Source of the DNA: Rhodothalassiaceae bacterium
GTDB taxonomy: Bacteria; Pseudomonadota; Alphaproteobacteria; Sphingomonadales; Rhodothalassiaceae
Assembly: GCA_026004935.1 (NCBI GenBank)
Contig: BPKC01000001.1
Location: 1,279,491-1,343,490 of the forward strand
Length of the DNA: 64,000 nucleotides
Direction: 5' to 3'
The position numbers and the translations under genes were made by a program. Below, piece by piece: positions 56,018 through 64,000 of the stretch (positions within the stretch are counted from its first letter, which is position 1; each line of letters opens with the position of its first letter). Under the pieces are notes generated by a model. The model saw only the letters and a program-made list of their open reading frames with translations, was not told where the DNA came from and made no database searches.

Positions 56018-56159
56018 TCTCGCGTGCCCATAAAGCGGATCCGCCATGAGAAAATCAAGCGCGTCGCATCCGGCCGCCGCCAAAGCCGCGACAATTTGGC
56101 GCAAAAACGTTAAGAATCTCATGCATGCGGGACGGGTGCAGGCGGGACGGCGCCCGGCG

Positions 56160-56725
56160 CTCGCGTCGTCCCCGCTTCTGCTGGACCCGCCGGTCGAGCC
56201 GGGAGGTGACGATCCGAGGGGCACGGCAGCTGAAGGGGAAGGAGCGGCCCGCGGGGAGAAGTGAGCGCGCGGCCGGCGGTCAAAGCTGGAGAGGGCGTAT
56301 CGGCGGGTGACTCTTTCCCAAATGCGTCGTTCGCCGGCTTGACCGGCGAACCCAGCCCCCAGTGGTGACGGCAACCGGCTCAGGAGATCGGCCCCGCTGC
56401 CCGCTGGACCCGCCGGTCAAGCCGGCGGGTGACGAGAAAAGGGGGAAGGCACGCCGGTCAAGCCGGCGGGTGACGAGAGAGAGGCGCGGCGGGTGATGAG
56501 AGAGAGGCGCGGCGGGTGATGAGAGAGAGGCGCGGCGGGTGATGAGAGAGAGGCGCGGCGGGTGACGCCCACTTGTTTCGTCATTCGCCGCGAAAGCGGC
56601 GAATCCAGCAGGCGGAGAAGGCGATCGGCGTGCTGGCGGGCGGCGCGGCTGTCGGCTGGATCCGCCGATCAAGTCGGCGGATGACGAGGTGAGGGACTGG
56701 ATCCGCCATCAAATAGGCGGATGGC
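56160..56725. repeat. Intergenic cluster D of REP-like palindromes
   Basis: No gene in 56018-56748, upstream of the M23 gene and downstream of the DUF455 gene. Type 2 palindromes at 56329-56351 and 56583-56604, type 1 at 56408-56430 (inverted relative to clusters A-C), partial copies near 56452 and 56185, and ATCCGCCGATC-type variants at 56660-56682 and 56701-56722. Most copies here are in the opposite orientation to those in clusters A-C. It also contains the 23-base tandem array. Confidence 0.85.
56469..56560. repeat. Tandem array, four copies of a 23-base unit
   Basis: Four head-to-tail copies of a 23-base unit starting GGTGATGAGAGAGAGGCG and ending CGGCG; the first copy has GGTGACG. Copies at 56469, 56492, 56515 and 56538. 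The unit's CGGCGGGTGA junction equals the flank of a type 1 palindrome, so the array probably arose by slippage from one REP-like copy. Confidence 0.9.
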
Positions 56726-56748
56726 GGAGGAGGGGCCGGGCCCGCGGG

Positions 56749-57603
56749 TCAGCCGGCACCTTGCGGAGAGGAGGGACGCTCGGTGGATCCGTCGGGATCC
56801 GCGTCGAGATAGAACGCGGCGGGCAGGCCGGCGGCGTCGCGCGCGGCGCGGTTGAAGGGCGGCTTGAGCCGCCCGTGGAACCGCTCGGCGAGCAGGCGCC
56901 GGTACGTGGCCGCGGGATTCAGCCCGCGCGCGGCGCAGACATGCAGGAACCAGCGGCGTCCGGCCGCGACATGGCCGATCTCGTCGGCGAGGATGCGTTC
57001 CAGAATCGCGGCGCTTTCGGCATCGCCCGCGCGCGCGAACCTCTCGCGCATGCCGGGCGTGACGTCGAGCCCGCGCGCTTCCAGCGTCAGCGGGACGATG
57101 ACGAGGCGGGCGAGAATGTCGTCGGCGGTCTCGCGCGCCGCCTGCCAGAGCCCCGCGTGCGCGGGAAGGTCGCCGTAATCCGCCCCCAGTGCCTGAAGAC
57201 GGGCGCGCAGCAGGGCGAAATGCTCCGCCTCCTCGCCGCAGATGCGCGCCCAGTCGTCCACGAAGGCTCGCGGCATGTCCGCGCCGAAGCGGGCGATGAT
57301 GTCGGCGGCGAGATCGATGGCGTTGAACTCGATATGCGCGATGGCGTGCAGCAGCGCGATGCGCGTCTTCAGCGATCCGGCGCGCCGGCGGCGCGGCATC
57401 TCGCCCGGGGGCAGCAGAACCGGGTGCGCGGGACGCGCGGGATCGGCCGGCGGCGCGGCGGCAAAGGCGAAGGCGAGCCGGCCCCCGCGCCAGTCCTCGG
57501 CGAGCGCCCGGGCGCGCGCGACCTTCTCCTCGGGCCGGGCGGCGACGAGCACCGCCACCGCGGCCGAACCGACATCGGGCCGCGTGCCCGTGCCCGGGCT
57601 CAT
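56749..57603 (-). CDS. DUF455 family ferritin-like protein
   Basis: 284 residues from the ATG at 57603, overlapping the bcp stop (ATGA). An all-helical ferritin-like fold with di-iron-type motifs: LLHAIAHIEFNAIDLAADII, RICGEEAEHFALLRARL, and ILADEIGHVAAGRRWFLHVC, each giving Glu and His ligands. The family has no settled function. It is regularly found near bcp and glnE in alphaproteobacteria; translation coupling with the peroxiredoxin hints at a redox or metal-linked role. Confidence 0.9.
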   Translation of the reverse strand: MSPGTGTRPDVGSAAVAVLVAARPEEKVARARALAEDWRGGRLAFAFAAAPPADPARPAHPVLLPPGEMPRRRRAGSLKTRIALLHAIAHIEFNAIDLAADIIARFGADMPRAFVDDWARICGEEAEHFALLRARLQALGADYGDLPAHAGLWQAARETADDILARLVIVPLTLEARGLDVTPGMRERFARAGDAESAAILERILADEIGHVAAGRRWFLHVCAARGLNPAATYRRLLAERFHGRLKPPFNRAARDAAGLPAAFYLDADPDGSTERPSSPQGAG

Positions 57604-58076
57604 GACAGGGCGCGCGCGGCCTCGAGCACCTTTGCCGCGTGGTCCTTGACCCGCACCTTGCGCCAGATGCGCGCGATCCGGCCGTCGCGGTCGATGAGGA
57701 AGGTGCTGCGTTCGATGCCCCAGTAGGTGCGGCCGTAGTTCTTCTTCTGCTTCCACACCCCGTAGGCCTCGCAGACCCTGCCGTCCTCATCCGACAGCAG
57801 CGGCACGGCAAGGTCCAGCTTCTCGCGGAAGGTCTTGTGGCGCGTGATGGAATCGCGCGAGATGCCGAAGACCTCCGTGTCCGCCTCCCGGAACTGCGGC
57901 AGAAGCGCCGAGAAATCCTGCGCCTCCTGGCTGCAGCCGGGGGTGAGGTCCTTCGGGTAGAAGTACAGCACGACCTTGCGGCCCTTCAGATCGGCGAGCC
58001 GCACCGTCTCACCGGTGTCCGCGGGCAGCGCGAAATCCGGGGCCGGCATGCCGACGTCCAGTTCCTCGGCGCTCAT
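57600..58076 (-). CDS. bcp: Thioredoxin-dependent peroxiredoxin Bcp
   Basis: 158 residues from the ATG at 58076. Thioredoxin fold with the peroxidatic Cys in VVLYFYPKDLTPGCSQEAQD; the usual resolving Cys five residues on (TPGCTxEAxxF[RC]) is absent, suggesting a 1-Cys or atypical mechanism. VFGISRDSITRHKTFREKL and STFLIDRDGRIARIWRKV follow. Reduces H2O2 and organic peroxides in the cytoplasm. Overlaps DUF455; 101 bases after glnE. Confidence 0.93.
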   Translation of the reverse strand: MSAEELDVGMPAPDFALPADTGETVRLADLKGRKVVLYFYPKDLTPGCSQEAQDFSALLPQFREADTEVFGISRDSITRHKTFREKLDLAVPLLSDEDGRVCEAYGVWKQKKNYGRTYWGIERSTFLIDRDGRIARIWRKVRVKDHAAKVLEAARALS

Positions 58077-58177
58077 CGCATGCTCTCCTCTTCTTCCAAG
58101 TTCGTGCACGGCTGCGCGGTTGCCGGCGGCTCGATAGCGCCCGGCCCGCTCTCAAGGCAAGGGCGCGCGCCGCCCCG

Positions 58178-61094
58178 TCAGCGCGGTGCGAGCTTGGCGG
58201 CGGGTGCGGCGATGATCCGCGTGTAGAGCGCGGCGACCGTCTCGCGGTGGCGCGCGAGGACGGCGATCAGCTCGTCGAAATCCGCAAGTCCCAGGCGCGA
58301 GGCGATCCAGCGCGCTGTCTCCGGTGCAAGCGCGGCCGCATCCTGGGGGCGGGGACCGGCGGCAAGCCGCAGCCAGGTCTGGACCGCGAGATGGAAGCGA
58401 TGGGCCGCCGCGAGCTGTTCGCCTTCGCGCTCCGTGAGCGCGCCGACGCGCACCAGCCCCGCGATCGCGTCCGCGAGCCGGCTGCCGAAGGCGGAACGGC
58501 CGTGCCGCGGGATCTCTTTGAGCAGCAGATACTGGACGATGAATTCGGCATCGACGATGCCGCCCGGCGCGTATTTGACGTCCAGCGGGTCCGTGGCGGG
58601 GAACTCGGCGCGGATGCGCTCGCGCATGCCGGCGACCGCGGCGAGCACCGCATCGACCGGACGCTCGCGCGCCAGGATGCGGGTGATCACGCCTCTCCAC
58701 GGCCCGGGCGGCGGCCGGCGAGGCGGCGACGACGCGCGCGCGGGTGAGCGCCATGTGCTCGAAGGTCCAGGCCGCCTGTTCGTGGTAGTCCTGAAAGGTC
58801 TGGAGCGACACGACCAGCGGGCCGGCGCGCCCGGACGGGCGCAGGCGCGTGTCGACCTCGAACAGCGGGCCCTCGGCGGTCGGCGCCGACAGCGCCGTGA
58901 TCAGCGCCTGGCCGAGGCCGCTGAAGTAGCGGCTGGGCCCCACCTCGCGCGGGCCGGTGGACCGGGCCTCGGGGTCGGCGCAGCGGTAGAGCAGCACGAT
59001 GTCGAGATCGGAACCGAAGCTGAGCTCGCCGCCGCCGTATTTGCCGAGGGCCAGCACCACGAGCTCGCCGTCGGGAAAGCGCCCGTAGCGGCGGGCGTAG
59101 TCGCGTTCGACCGCCGGCTTGAGGAGCGCGATCATGGCATCGGCGAGGGCGGTGAGCGCCGCCGCCGCCTCGGCGGGGGAGACGAGCCCCTCGACGAGCT
59201 GCACGCCGATGCGGAAGCGCAGCTCGGCGGCGGCGATCCGGGCGAGATCGAGCAGCTCCTCGTAGTCGCGCGCCGCGGCCAGGCGTTCGCCGAGCTGGCG
59301 GGTGAGCGCCTCGCGGTCCGGCAGGGGGGCGAAGAAGTCGGGGTCGAGCAGGGCGTCGATGCGGCTCGGGTGGCGTGCGAGCAGATCGGCGAGCAGCGGC
59401 GAGACCGTGAGAATCCGCGCGATGAGCTCGAGAAAGCGGCGATTGCTTTCGAGCAGCGACAGGAAGGAGACGCCGGCGGGCAGATCCTGGAGGAAGGAAT
59501 CGAAGCGGGCGAGCGCGCGCGAGAGCGCCCCGAAGCTCGCGAAGGCTCTCAGCAGATCCGGCAGCAGCCGCGCGAGGATCCGCCGCGCCCGGTCGCTGCG
59601 CAGCGACCGGTAGCGCCCGCGGCGCCAGTTCTCGAGAATCCGCCGGAACGCCTCCACATCCCCGCCGAGCTCGGCGACGAGGGCGGTCAGCGCGTCCTCG
59701 TCGAAGCGCGCCCCGCCCTCGAGCGGCGGAAGGAAGTGATCGTAGTGGTGCTTGACCCGCTCGGTGTGGGCGATGAGCGTGCGGGCGAGGGCCGCCACCG
59801 GGTCCGCCTCACCGGCGAAGCCGGCGAAATGGGCGATGCGCAGCAGGCCCTCGCGGTTCGCGGGCAGGCGGTGCGTCTGACGGTCGTCGACCATCTGCAG
59901 CCGGTGCTCGAGCATGCGCAGGAAGCGGTAGGCGGCCTCCATCTCGGCGGCGACCGCGGTTTCCGTGCGGCCCGTCTCCACGAGGCGCTTGAGACCTTCC
60001 AGCGTCGGGCGCACCCGAAGGCGCGGGTCGCGGCCGCCGTGGATGAGCTGCTGGATCTGGACGAAGAACTCGATCTCGCGGATGCCGCCCTCGCCGAGCT
60101 TGACGTCATAGCCCTCGAGCCGCCGGCCGCGCTGGTCGTAGTGGCGCACGATCTGGTCACGGATGGCGTGGATGTCCTCGATCGCCGCGAAATCGAGGCT
60201 GCGGCGCCAGACGAAGGGACGCAGCAGATCGAGATAGGCCCCGGCCGCCTCGCGGTCGCCGGCGACGGGGCGGGCCTTGATCATCGCCGCGCGTTCCCAG
60301 TTGAGCGCGAGCGACTGATAGTAGGTCTCGGCCGCGCCGACCGACAGCGCCACGGGCGTCGCCCCCGGATCTGGCCGCAGCCTCAGATCCACGCGCCAGA
60401 CGTAGCCGTCGGCCGTGTGCTCCTCGAGCAGGCGCACGAGGCGCTTCGTGAGAGCGACGGCGAATTCCTGCGGGCTGGCGGTGCCGCGGTAGGGTATGCG
60501 CTCCTCGTCATAGAGGACGATGATGTCGATGTCGCTCGAATAGTTGAGCTCGCAGCCGCCGAGCTTGCCGAGCCCGATGACGAAGATGCCGGAGCCCCGG
60601 CAGGGGTCCCCGTCCGGCTCCGGCAGCGCCAGCTCGCCGCGCGCGGCCGCCCGCCGCAGCAGAAAGGCGAGTCCCGCCTCCACCGCCGCATCGGCGAAAC
60701 GCGAGAGCAGCCCCGTCACCGCCTCGAGGTCGAAGGCGCCGGCGACATCCGCGGCCGCGGCCAGCAGCGCGGTACGCGCCTTGGCCTCGCGCAGGCCGCG
60801 CATCAGCTCGGCTTCTTCGCCGATGTCCCGGAAGGCCTCCTCCAAGGACGCAAGAAGACGCGAACGCACCGCGACCGGGCCCTCGGCCACGATCTCGCCA
60901 AAGAAGCCCGGCAGGCGCCGGATGAGGCGGGCGAGATGCGGGCTGTTGCCCGCGAGCGCGGCAAGCAGCGGACTTGCGCTTTCCGCAAGCTCGGGCGAGG
61001 GTGAGACGGCCTCGCGCCACGCGGCGAGGGCGTGCCGGGCGGCCGCCTCGTCGAAGGGCCGGGCGGCCGGTTGCGGGATCGCGGGGCCGGACAT
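58178..61094 (-). pseudogene. glnE: Glutamine synthetase adenylyltransferase/removase, frameshifted as sequenced
   Basis: Start ATG at 61094, stop at 58178. Removing one base near 58691 gives 971 residues, close to the family norm. Both nucleotidyltransferase domains are visible: GLGKLGGCELNYSSDIDIIV (de-adenylylation half) and ALGKYGGGELSFGSDLDIVL (adenylylation half), each with GSD/SSD-x-D catalytic Asp pairs, and EGGIREIEFFVQIQQLIHGG. After the break YAPGGIVDAEFIVQYLLL and the C-terminal helices continue normally. The enzyme switches glutamine synthetase off and on with PII signals. As read, the first frame runs into Arg-rich nonsense from about 58690. The otherwise perfect preservation makes a sequencing error plausible. 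Confidence 0.88.
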
Positions 61095-61212
61095 CGGTCA
61101 CCTCGTGTTCCATGCGGGGCCTGCCGGGTGAAGCAAGCGGGGCGGCGGTGGAGCTGTCAAGCGCAAGATCGGGGCGCGGACGGGTCGCAGGGCGGATGCG
61201 GCGGCGATCACG

Positions 61213-64000
61213 GTGACGAAAGCGGAGACGAAGGCGGAGACAACGCGCGGCCGGATCGCCCGGCGGGTGCTGCGCATCCTGCTGTGGGCGGCTGCTCTTG
61301 CGGCGCTTGCGGTCTTTGCGCTGGTGGTGCGCCTGTCCGTTGCGCCCTGGGAGCCGCCCGCAGCGGTCACGGCCCGCCTGGTGGCGCGGATCGCACCGGA
61401 CCAGGATTCCTGGCGGGCGAGCGTGGCGGCGCTGAAGCTGCGACTCGATCCGCTGGCGGGCAGCCTGCGGCTCGCGCTTGAGGATCTCGAGGTGCGCGAG
61501 CGGCGCGGGCGCTTCCTGCTGACGGTTCCGGCCTGCGAGCTCGAGCTTGCATTCTGGCCGCTCATCAACGGCCGCATCCGGCCGCGGGCCGTCGCAACCG
61601 AACGGGTCGATCTCGTCTGGCACTGGTCGGCCGCGCGGCTTGGGGAGCGGATCGGCGAGGTCCTCCTGGCCGGCGTCAATGAAGAGGCGGCCGGGCTGGG
61701 CGGCACGATGGCGCGGATCACCGAGACGGTGGCCGCGCTCGCCGCACTCGATGACGAGGGTGCCGCATTCGCGGGCGTCGACCGACTGAGCCTGCCGCTC
61801 GTCGATCTCACGCTGGTCGAGGACGAGCGCGGTCTTATCTGGCATCTGCCGCAGGCCCGCCTCGTCTATGCGGCGACGCGCTCGGAGCGGACGCTCACCA
61901 TCGCGGGCGCCATTCCCGCCGGGAACGGTCCCTTCTCCGCATTGGAGATCGACAGCATCGCCGCCGCCGACGGCAGCCGCCGGCTGCGGTTCGCGCTTGA
62001 GGGACTGCGGCCCGACCGGCTGGCGGACGCCGTCCCGTCGCTGGCCGCGCTGGCCGGGGTTGCGATGCCGGTCGATCTGGACGCGAGCGTGGCGCTGGCT
62101 GCCGACCGGCGGCTCGCGGATGCCCGCCTTCGCGCCTCTTTTGCCGCCGGGACGTTCCAGCTCGATCCCTTCTACCCCGAAGCCGTTCCCGTCGACGGGC
62201 TCGCCTTCACGGCCGTTCTCGACGCCGGGCGGGACGTGCTGCGGCTCGAGGATTTCCGCCTCGGGCTGAACGGGGCGGGGCTCGTGCTCTCGGGCGCGCT
62301 CACACTGCCGGCCGCAGGCAGGCCGCCCGTGCTGACGCTGCGCGGGGGCTTCGAGGCGCTGTCGATCGCCGACCTCGTGCGCTACTGGCCGGACGGGCCG
62401 GCGCGCGGCGCGCGCCGCTGGATCGCGGACCACATCGCTCGCGGAACGGTGCGCGACGCGGAGCTCGCCTTCCGGCTCCCCGGCGAGGCCTTCGAGACCG
62501 GCGAGCTGCCGGCGGACGCCTTCACGCTCGCATTCGGATTCGCCGATCTCGAGGTGCATTATCTGGGGGCCCTGCCGCCGCTCGAGCGGGCCGCGGGCCG
62601 CGGCCGGCTGACGCTCGAGCGGCTGGTGCTGGATCTGGAGCAGGGCCGGATCGGCGCGCAGGACGCCGCGGGCAGCCGCGTCGTGCTGGAGGAGATCGGG
62701 CGCCCGCACGCGGCCCGGGCGGAGATCGCGCTCAAGCTCGCCGGTCCGCTGCCAGACCTGCTCGCGACGCTGGACGAGGAGCCGCTGGGCTTTCCCTCGC
62801 GCTTCGGCCTCGATCCCGCCCGCGTCGCGGGCGGCGCCAGCGCCCGTGCCGCGCTCACGATCCCCCTCGTGAAGACCGTGACGCTGGCCGACGTCGGCTT
62901 TGCGGTCACGGGGCGGGTCGAGGACTTCCGGCTCGCGCCCTTCGGCGTGCTGGGGATCGCGGCGCTCGACAGTCCGGCGCTCGATGTCACGGTGGACGGG
63001 AACGGGATGCGGGTCTCGGGCCCCGTGGCGGCGCCGGGCGTCACCGCCCGGCTGGACTGGCACGAGGATTTCAAGCCGGCCGCCGGCGCGCCATCGAGCC
63101 TGTTCCGGCTGGCCGACGGGCGCCTCGACTTCGCCGAGGCGACCTGGCTCGATCCCGACCCGCTCGGGCTTTCGGGCGACGCGGGCTGGGAGGGGACGAT
63201 CCGCGGGCGCGGCTTTGCCGTGGATGATGGGGCCTTCTCCTTCGATCTCGGGCCGGCGGCCATCGATCTCGCCTGGTTCGGCTACGCCAAGCCGGCAGGC
63301 AGGCCCGCCCGGCTCGCCCTGCGGATCGGCGCGCGCGCGGGGGGCGGCCGCAGCGGATGGGCGCTCAGCGATCTGCGCTACGAGAGCGGGTCCGACCGGA
63401 TCGCGGGCGGCATGCGCTGGCATGAGCGGGACGGCGCGATCGTGATCGACGCGCTCACCCTCGATCCCCTCAGGCTTGGCGAGACGGCGCTTGCGGTCAC
63501 GCTCGCGCGCGAGAAGGACCGGCCGGTGCTGACGGTCACCGGCGCGCGGCTCGACGCCCGGGCGGCGCTCACGCAGTTCGCATCGGGCCGGCTGCCGGGC
63601 AACGGCGAGGGAACGGCCTTCGATCTTGCCGCCCGCATCGACGAGGTGCTGGCGCGCAACGGCGTCACCTTCGCCGCGCTCGCGGCGAAGGGCGCCTTCG
63701 GTACGCGCGGGCTTGCCGCGCTGGATCTGACGCTCGGCGACGATCACGGCCATCCGCTCGCCGGCTCGCTCTCCTTCGACACGGAGTGCGGCTGCCGGCG
63801 CCTGTTCATCAGCGCCGAGGACGCGGGCCGCTTCGCGCTCGGGCTCGGGCTGTTCGAGAATGCCGAAGGCGGCAGGCTCACGGTGCGTGCGACCGTCTCG
63901 CCGGCCGCCCAGCGCCGGCTCGAGATGGAGGGGCTCGCGCGGATCGAGAACGTGACGATCGTCAAGCGCTCGGCGCTGGTGGCGGCGGTGGAGAAGGGCA
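61213..64000 (+). CDS. DUF3971/AsmA-like (YhdP-type) large membrane-anchored protein, partial
   Basis: Open from a GTG at 61213 to the window end: 929 residues without a stop. One N-terminal membrane helix (RVLRILLWAAALAALAVFALVV) and then a long beta-rich periplasmic region with repeated short strands, e.g. LRLEDFRLGLNGAGLVLSGAL and FRLAPFGVLGIAALDSPALDVTV, as in the DUF3971/AsmA family (YhdP, TamB relatives). These proteins are thought to bridge the periplasm and carry phospholipids to the outer membrane. Divergent from glnE with a 118-base gap. The C-terminus is outside the window. Confidence 0.85.
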   Translation, partial: MTKAETKAETTRGRIARRVLRILLWAAALAALAVFALVVRLSVAPWEPPAAVTARLVARIAPDQDSWRASVAALKLRLDPLAGSLRLALEDLEVRERRGRFLLTVPACELELAFWPLINGRIRPRAVATERVDLVWHWSAARLGERIGEVLLAGVNEEAAGLGGTMARITETVAALAALDDEGAAFAGVDRLSLPLVDLTLVEDERGLIWHLPQARLVYAATRSERTLTIAGAIPAGNGPFSALEIDSIAAADGSRRLRFALEGLRPDRLADAVPSLAALAGVAMPVDLDASVALAADRRLADARLRASFAAGTFQLDPFYPEAVPVDGLAFTAVLDAGRDVLRLEDFRLGLNGAGLVLSGALTLPAAGRPPVLTLRGGFEALSIADLVRYWPDGPARGARRWIADHIARGTVRDAELAFRLPGEAFETGELPADAFTLAFGFADLEVHYLGALPPLERAAGRGRLTLERLVLDLEQGRIGAQDAAGSRVVLEEIGRPHAARAEIALKLAGPLPDLLATLDEEPLGFPSRFGLDPARVAGGASARAALTIPLVKTVTLADVGFAVTGRVEDFRLAPFGVLGIAALDSPALDVTVDGNGMRVSGPVAAPGVTARLDWHEDFKPAAGAPSSLFRLADGRLDFAEATWLDPDPLGLSGDAGWEGTIRGRGFAVDDGAFSFDLGPAAIDLAWFGYAKPAGRPARLALRIGARAGGGRSGWALSDLRYESGSDRIAGGMRWHERDGAIVIDALTLDPLRLGETALAVTLAREKDRPVLTVTGARLDARAALTQFASGRLPGNGEGTAFDLAARIDEVLARNGVTFAALAAKGAFGTRGLAALDLTLGDDHGHPLAGSLSFDTECGCRRLFISAEDAGRFALGLGLFENAEGGRLTVRATVSPAAQRRLEMEGLARIENVTIVKRSALVAAVEKG

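Noticed and set aside
60508..63753. Minus-strand 1081-codon frame across the glnE/DUF3971 boundary
   Set aside because: It spans the divergent intergenic region and opposes the DUF3971 gene; no recognisable sequence.

Overview
The window is GC-rich (about 70% by eye), gene-dense chromosomal DNA that reads as an alphaproteobacterium. Pointers are a ChrR-type zinc anti-sigma factor behind an ECF sigma factor, COQ9, UPF0262, a short-form HisG, the hisG-hisD-UPF0262-infA-maf-rng-yacG-tRNA-Phe order, a DUF455-bcp-glnE block and PspF/PspABC. CheZ is present, which most alphaproteobacteria lack and Rhodospirillales-like lineages more often have. I cannot name a genus.

Layout. 1-4.1 kb: end of an RpoE-like sigma gene, chrR, then a probable RpoE-controlled operon (fasciclin protein, photolyase, SDR, TspO), an arrangement like the singlet-oxygen response of Rhodobacter. 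4.3-9.6 kb, minus strand: tRNA-Phe, yacG, an RNase E/G-like gene, maf, infA, UPF0262, hisD, hisG. 10.5-15.7 kb: cheZ, cheY, an EamA transporter, a class III aminotransferase and a TPR/glycosyltransferase-like protein. 15.8-22.1 kb, minus strand: a Cus-type Cu(I)/Ag(I) efflux operon headed by a small Cys/His/Met-rich exported protein.

22.2-34.6 kb is the most interesting part: a biosynthetic locus for a ribosomally made, post-translationally modified peptide (RiPP). A 108-residue precursor has a nitrile-hydratase-like leader (NHLP family), a Gly-Gly cleavage site and a 28-residue Cys/Thr/Ser/Gly core holding two copies of an 11-residue repeat. It is followed on the same strand by a fused ThiF-like/YcaO azoline cyclodehydratase, a SagB/McbC-type FMN dehydrogenase and, translationally coupled to it, a cytochrome P450. 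Divergently lie the export genes: a membrane fusion protein, a C39-peptidase ABC transporter and a second ABC transporter of the NHLM type. Predicted order of events: leader recognition, cyclodehydration of Cys/Thr/Ser to azolines, FMN oxidation to thiazoles/oxazoles, possible P450 tailoring, Gly-Gly cleavage and export. Both ABC genes are interrupted as sequenced (single-base losses, plus a possible in-frame TGA).

34.7-41.2 kb: coaBC, dut, ald and an L-asparaginase gene, then an EAL-domain protein, a flavin reductase and COQ9. 41.7-44.8 kb: pspF divergent from a psp operon with a clear sigma-54 promoter. 45.4-54.7 kb: MarR, a secreted CocE-like hydrolase, ihfB, pyrF, a frameshifted ankyrin-repeat protein, a PaaI-like thioesterase, an AhpD-like protein, an exported amidohydrolase and a bactofilin. 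54.7-64 kb: an M23 peptidase overlapping the bactofilin gene, DUF455, bcp, glnE (frameshifted as sequenced) and a DUF3971/AsmA-like protein that runs off the end.

Four intergenic stretches (9.8-10.4, 41.3-41.7, 45.0-45.3 and 56.2-56.7 kb) are packed with two families of short GC-rich palindromes resembling REP elements, always downstream of at least one gene. Single-base indels in four otherwise well-preserved genes mean either local decay or sequencing/assembly error, and this matters for judging whether the RiPP exporter works.
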